Positions 59,283 to 64,000 of a stretch of DNA of 64,000 nt are shown one piece after another. Below the pieces are notes generated by a model that saw nothing but the letters and a program-made list of their open reading frames with translations, was not told the origin of the DNA and did not search any database. Where the stretch lies: positions 12,338,001 to 12,402,000 of the forward strand of contig NC_064215.1 of the NCBI RefSeq assembly GCF_023101765.2. The letters run 5' to 3'. The translations under genes and the position numbers were made by a program. Every line of letters begins with the position of its first letter. The first letter of the stretch is position 1. Origin of the DNA: Spodoptera frugiperda. Taxonomy: Eukaryota; Arthropoda; Insecta; Lepidoptera; Noctuidae.

Positions 59283-61752
59283 CAGCATCGATGTGGACAA
59301 TGGTGTATTAACTGTTGATAATCTATTGTATTAACTTCTACCTCATGTTGCGATAACCATTTACAGTATTATATTATTACTATATTTCATTTGCCCCCAA
59401 AACCACCAAAACCAATCCAAAAAATCTAACAAATTCTAACAGCACAACCAGTTTAAGAACTCATGTAAGATTAAAGTAAGATGCGTCATACTTGGTACAT
59501 AGGTATATGCTCGGATTACAGTTGACAGTCATGAATAAGCAGCGCAGTAGTGGCAGTGTGTGATGTACAGTGTACAGTGTACAGTGTACAGTGTGCAGTG
59601 GTCACAGACGCGGCGTGTTTACGTCTGGTGATTAGCGCGGCGCGTCTTTCTTACTCGCACCGTCTTATAACACGGCCCTATTCTGAAGCGCGCGCGGAAC
59701 ACGACGTCTTTAAAATCTTAGGTGAAGCATTTTATTTCAGGCACTGTAGAGACATTGGAATGGTATGGTCGTTCATCAATGGAATTCTGAAAGCTAAGTT
59801 TCAGCGGAGAAGAATATGTAAAAAACTAAATATTATTGCCACATTGGTCGATTTCATTATAAGAGTTCCACAATAAGACACATGATCGCGACACCACTGT
59901 GTACATATCGCTCTTCATTCAATAAATTCGAAAACTAGGGCGATGGTGGATGTTTTTGTGTACATTTTGTGAGCTAAGTTATTAAGCAAGTTTAAGGTTA
60001 ATATCATCTGTATAAAATTCAACAAATGAGCTCTTCCAGACAACATTTAGGTTTTATCATTTTCATATATTTCTTCTTTACTATGTACTTACTTACTTAA
60101 AAATACTTAAGATAACAACCGAATATCTTAACTTTCTGAGCAATATTTAAATCGCAATACTTGACGGTGTCCTGGGACTCCGGAATAGGTCCTCGGTCCT
60201 CGAGCCGCGGGCGCGACCCACATCCTTTCACCGCATTTGTGCTATCTCTGTTTGACATCGCAATCGTCTCGAGACGGCGCTCGAATGAACGCTCAAACTC
60301 CGCATCTTACAAGATGATATCTTACAAGATCATGTATGGGTTAACATGAGGGAATATTTTCATGATGGGTTTATGTTCAGCCTGCCATGGTAAGTGGCTG
60401 TTTGAATAGCTTTATTGAGTTTTGTTTGTGCTTAGACATTTATACGAACAAATATTGGTACTATTGTCATGTAGGTTATCAATTCTACGTCGTAGCTTAT
60501 TGCATGACTTACTGCTGAGAATTTCTGGAAATAATCTGGATAGGGCCAGTCTAGTAAGCATGAAAGAAACAAACCCTCAAAAACTTAAGTCCACAACACT
60601 TTGAACACAGCATTCAGACTGCACTATAGAACTAAAGTAAGCGATGTAGAATGATAGATCCATAAAATAAACGTACCTTAGAAAACACGGCAAGATAAAC
60701 TTCCAGAAGTCGAGAGCACGGTACGTACAGCGCGCCGCGCGTACACCAACACTCACACACTCGTCGCCAAATATCGGAGCCATCGGCGCAAGTGGAGTGG
60801 AGGGCCAATTAGTCCCCTCTGACCTTCGATACCGAGAGGAAAAATAAAACCCCTTTGATAGTAAAACCGTAAACCGAACGAACATGTGAGTGAAAGTTTT
60901 TGTTTTAGAATGAACGTTTAAAATCCACACGGAGGGAGCTCGAGCAAATACTGCATGGGAACGGATTTGTGGAGGAGGAAACCGTCGATACCCTCGGGGA
61001 CCATTTTTAATTATTCTGGAACCTTCGAAGCCTTGAAGACAAAAGCTACTTGTGTATTACTTAATAAGTGGCGTTGCTACGGTCTTTCTTAACTCAAGTA
61101 CTTTGGCAAAATCGGAAATGGTTCATTACTGAAATAATTTCCGCAACCGAATCCTACCCGACCTTCCCCAGGCAACACAAATGTAGTCGCAGTTGCTCCC
61201 AACAATAGCTACAGAGCCCATTATTAGTTTCCACATATTAAACGCAGATACCAATATTTAGTTAGTCCGCACCCTCCCGAAATACTCGACAACTCCTACA
61301 AGACAATCATAAACAATTACTGACGAAAACTAACGCGAAATTATTATTTATCCAACATCGATTGTAAAATCATCCTTACTGCTTGGGTATAGGGTTGTTT
61401 TTTATGATTTTTATGTGTGTATACAGACGCCCCCAATATTGACAGAAGACACAATTTCCGGCGCTAGGAGCAAACACGGTATTCCACACAATTTGTTCCT
61501 AATTGCAGACGTGCTCGACTGTACTGCTACTGCTAGTAGTGTGACGAAGTCTTACGAAGCTAATTCACTTTGCTGCCTTACCTGCAAATCAAGCTGCAGT
61601 ATATCCACTCTTATAATCTGTGTCCACTCGATACGAATAGTTTTTAAAATAAAAGTTAGGAAATACTTAGAGATAGTTCAGTTTTTATAATGCTATGTCT
61701 CAGCGTTGCCGGCGTTTAAGGGCACTCTTTAATAAAAATGAATATTTAACAC
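59283..61752. other. Gene-free stretch
   Basis: A GTGTACA short tandem (TGTACAG x4) lies at 59564-59594. The 108-codon frame starting at 59550 (+) runs through it and is not supported. A CpG-richer block lies at 60190-60300 and another at 60715-60770. No gene recognised. Confidence 0.4.
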
Positions 61753-61904
61753 TTACTTCTGTTAGCGGCTTCACCCAAGTCAACGCATTCATTGTCTGTA
61801 TAGTATACCAAATTTCTTTAAAATCCGTTCTGTAGTTTCAGCGTGATTGACGGGCAAACAACCAAAAATCCAACCAAACAAACTTTCACTTTTATAATAG
61901 CGTG
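61753..61904 (-). mobile_element. Interspersed repeat fragment
   Basis: CCAAATTTCTTTAAAATCCG, TCTGTAGTTTCAGCGTGATT, GACGGGCAAACA and AAACAAACTTTCACTTTTAT are in the order found in a very common lepidopteran repeat end (an RTE-type class, from memory). The strand is assigned by analogy and is uncertain. No coding potential. Confidence 0.55.
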
Positions 61905-62214
61905 CTTTAACATGACACTAGTAACGCCATCTGTCGGTTAGTATTATGTAACTCTTAAATTGTTTCGATTTACATTGAAATGATTTTAACTCGTTTTACA
62001 TACAAGAATGTCACGGTTATTATTTTTTCTAAATACTATTCTACCTGCTTGTGTTATAAAAACTTTAGATCCAACAAAGTGGACAAAACGACAAGGAAAA
62101 GAGGCCTCCAACATAATGACAAGTCATATTTATTTATAGATACCCTTATAAATACGTATAACGTCGTATAAACTATCACTAAAATCACAAACCGGTATAA
62201 TTATAAGAATAAGC
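61905..62214. other. Gene-free stretch
   Basis: AT-rich, nothing recognised; it separates the repeat fragment from the tRNA terminator. Confidence 0.4.
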
Positions 62215-62219
62215 AAAAA
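62215..62219 (-). terminator. Pol III terminator of tRNA-Gly(TCC)
   Basis: A T5 run on the minus strand begins 4 bases after the discriminator base of the tRNA. Confidence 0.85.
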
Positions 62220-62222
62220 GTG

Positions 62223-62294
62223 TGCGTCGGCCGGGAATCGAACCCGGATCAACTGCTTGGAAGGCAACTATGCTGACCATTACACCACCGACGC
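62223..62294 (-). tRNA. tRNA-Gly (anticodon TCC)
   Basis: A complete 72-nt tRNA gene reading GGA/GGG codons. On minus the acceptor stem GCGTCGG pairs with CCGACGC plus a discriminator A; the D arm is TGGTGTAATGGTCAGCA; the anticodon loop CTTCCAA carries TCC (plus-strand GGA at 62259-62261); the T arm has GGTTCGATTCCC. A and B boxes are intact, there is no intron or encoded CCA, and a T5 stop follows. It is a different isoacceptor from the tRNA-Gly(GCC) at 14.2 kb, on the opposite strand. Very probably functional. Confidence 0.97.
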
Positions 62295-63959
62295 CATGTC
62301 AAGAGTGACAGAATTACAGACGACTTATCTAAGTACTTTATTTATTGTGTTTCTAATACCTACTTTTATTAGTTTTTTATTCATTTCAATCTATTGAAAG
62401 TTCCTCATGTTAATGGAACCGATTCAGGTTTAATTCGAAGAAAATGTTTAAGGATGTCTTTTAATTTGCATATGCCACAATCACACATGTGAAATTATGT
62501 TATTTTAAAATTATTAATACCAGAGTGATCTCAACACGTAGGCTGATACAGTACACTGAAATATAATGTCTCTTAAAGTACCCAAAGAGTTGTCTATCGC
62601 TACCGTACTTGAAGTAATATTTAGTACCTAGAAGTTTAGTACATCACAGTCCAAGAGATATATCTATAAGAATATGCATGACCCCTTTAGTCGTCAATTG
62701 GTATGGGTACGCAGTCCCCTACCTACACCAATAAGAACAATAATATTCCAAAATGTAATAGTATCGGTCGATCGGCCCTACTACCGAAGTAGCACGTCGC
62801 GCCGCTGCGATAACAGCCCGATAAGATCCATTCACTCCGGCCTGATAACTACTCCAGTACGAATAACATACTACTGTAGGCCGCGGGACTATGCTAGCCA
62901 GATGTCAATGAGCTTCTCAGTGCAGATAATGCTTCTTTTCTTTCATATTTGTAACGTAGTAGCTCAAAATAGAACATTATCGCCGCGGCGCAGACATTAG
63001 ACCAGACTATCAGCTTGCAAGACGATACAGATCCATCGAGGTTATCAATCAGCACACACAAGACATCCGACGCTGCTTCCTTTTGTCATAACTTACATGT
63101 CCTGAAATAGATAATTGCTAGTGCTTCGAGCAGGCCTAGACTATGTCGCCATCGTAGCGTAAGTGGCACAGCACACTTATCGCGTACTAGAGGCGTCAAA
63201 CGTCGGCGCATCACTATCAAAGCTAATTAAACTTGCAATGACACTACAACGCATCTTAACTTAACCCGACGGCGGTCGCGGTTAGACAATGCGGCCGCGA
63301 GGGGCGGCGGCGGCGGGCGGGGGCGGGGCGTCGAGTGCGCCGCTGTAATCAGGGCTAATAGAAGCGCGTACGCTTTGATCTGCACCTCAAAGAGACGAGG
63401 GCCAAACTCGCGAGACGAGCCGCGGCGATGATAAAAATTTAGACGCGGCGCACTCACGCGGAACTGATTTTGGCAAACGTTCGGTCGCGTGGAGCCGCCA
63501 GCCACGCCAAGCCAAGCAAACTCCCACGAGGACATGTCACTCTTAATTGCGTAGACACCTGCGTCATACATTTTCTCCTCGCTCGTAGTTCTACGTCAAC
63601 CCATGAAAACAAGACATTCTTTACCACTTTACTACATTCCCAATCAGTGTCGATTTGTTTTTCATTGGAACGTCATTAGGCCTAACACAGTAGTAACACA
63701 ATGATGGTTATTTAAGCCACCGCTAGAGGGACATGTAGAAGGATTCGCTTTCTCTTCACAGACATTTTCGTTACTAATATCAAGTCACTGGACTCCACTG
63801 AAACAAGTCAACTTTTCAAACATACACTGAAATGAACAGGACTTTAAACGTCTCTGCTGCCATCTAGTGAGCATCGATTACTTCATCCCTTTATCAAAAT
63901 TGTATTCTAAACTTCATAAGCTTCCAAAATCCTGTAACAATTTCCGCAGTGCGCGGATC
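62295..63959. other. Gene-free stretch with CpG-rich patch
   Basis: A CpG-rich patch at 63265-63535 contains G runs (63301-63304, 63315-63317, 63319-63323, 63325-63328) that could form a quadruplex, and a 114-codon minus frame (63227-63571) with a proline/arginine-rich end that I regard as a by-product of the GC content. The frame at 62674-63000 (+) is unsupported. Confidence 0.4.
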
Positions 63960-63994
63960 AGTTCTGTCGGCTCGTAGCCCTGTCGCGGCAGAAG
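63960..63994 (+). promoter_or_regulatory. Candidate first exon at right window edge
   Basis: Initiator ATCAGTT (start A at 63960) in a CpG-rich context is followed 35 nt later by a strong splice donor, CAGAAG|GTAAGG (donor at 63995-64000, the last bases of the window). No ATG lies in the exon, so it would be 5' UTR or lncRNA. The acceptor lies beyond the window. It resembles the minus-strand candidate at 27787-27878. Confidence 0.35.
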
Positions 63995-64000
63995 GTAAGG

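Noticed and set aside
59551..59566. miR-34-like TGGCAGTGTG
   Set aside because: The match ends after ten bases and merges into a GTGTACA tandem repeat; no precursor fold.
63227..63571. 114-codon minus frame with a hydrophobic then proline-rich stretch
   Set aside because: The proline/arginine run comes from the (CCG)n/G-rich tract, and the + strand is also open; GC content explains the lack of stops.
1..64000. CRISPR array, bacterial operon, or phage features
   Set aside because: No regularly spaced repeats with unique spacers, no bacterial gene density or ribosome binding sites; the tRNAs and repeats are eukaryotic.

Overview
This window reads as nuclear DNA of an insect, most likely a moth (Lepidoptera, possibly a noctuoid). 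The evidence is a eukaryotic nuclear tRNA-Gly pair with internal A/B boxes and Pol III T-tracts, AT-rich sequence with scattered CpG-rich patches, and several interspersed repeats whose style I recognise from lepidopteran genomes: tRNA-derived SINEs, elements ending in 'cgggcggaaagctagt', elements built around (TCTG)n or (ACAGACAA)n, and Jockey/CR1-like LINE tails. The species is not determinable from the sequence alone.

I find no intact protein-coding host gene. The window behaves as a gene desert, or as the inside of a very large intron or a lncRNA locus. The secure genes are tRNA-Gly(GCC) on + at 14189-14259 and tRNA-Gly(TCC) on - at 62223-62294. Two short stretches look like first exons: an initiator TCAGTT followed by a consensus splice donor, at 27787-27878 (-) and 63960-63994 (+, cut by the window edge). 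Three tiny ORFs (3627-3776, 54279-54407, 57091-57186) are listed only as weak candidates.

Layout: 0.25-4 kb has a palindromic MITE, a local sequence duplication and a SINE fragment; 4-13 kb is unannotatable AT-rich DNA with CpG-rich patches; 13.8-16.5 kb has SINE pieces and the first tRNA; 23.7-25.8 kb is a composite of nested repeats with a 150-bp tandem duplication; 26.2-26.5 kb has a small tandem repeat and an 84-nt pre-miRNA-like hairpin; 27.8 kb has a candidate promoter and exon; 28-43 kb is mostly unique sequence with CpG-rich patches and G-rich tracts; 43-50.2 kb is the repeat-richest part (LINE tail, an element with target-site duplication and a SINE inside it, three further SINEs, two related (TCTG)n elements); 51.9-59.3 kb has a second MITE copy, a decayed RTE-like LINE end, an RFX-type X-box, a Jockey-like LINE 3' end and a SINE; 61.7-64 kb has a repeat fragment, the second tRNA, a CpG-rich patch and the right-edge candidate exon.

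The most interesting signals are the pre-miRNA-like hairpin at 26444-26527, nine perfect TGACGTCA (CRE/ATF) palindromes spread through the window, the X-box in a CpG-rich patch at 54.29 kb, and the two similarly built candidate first exons.
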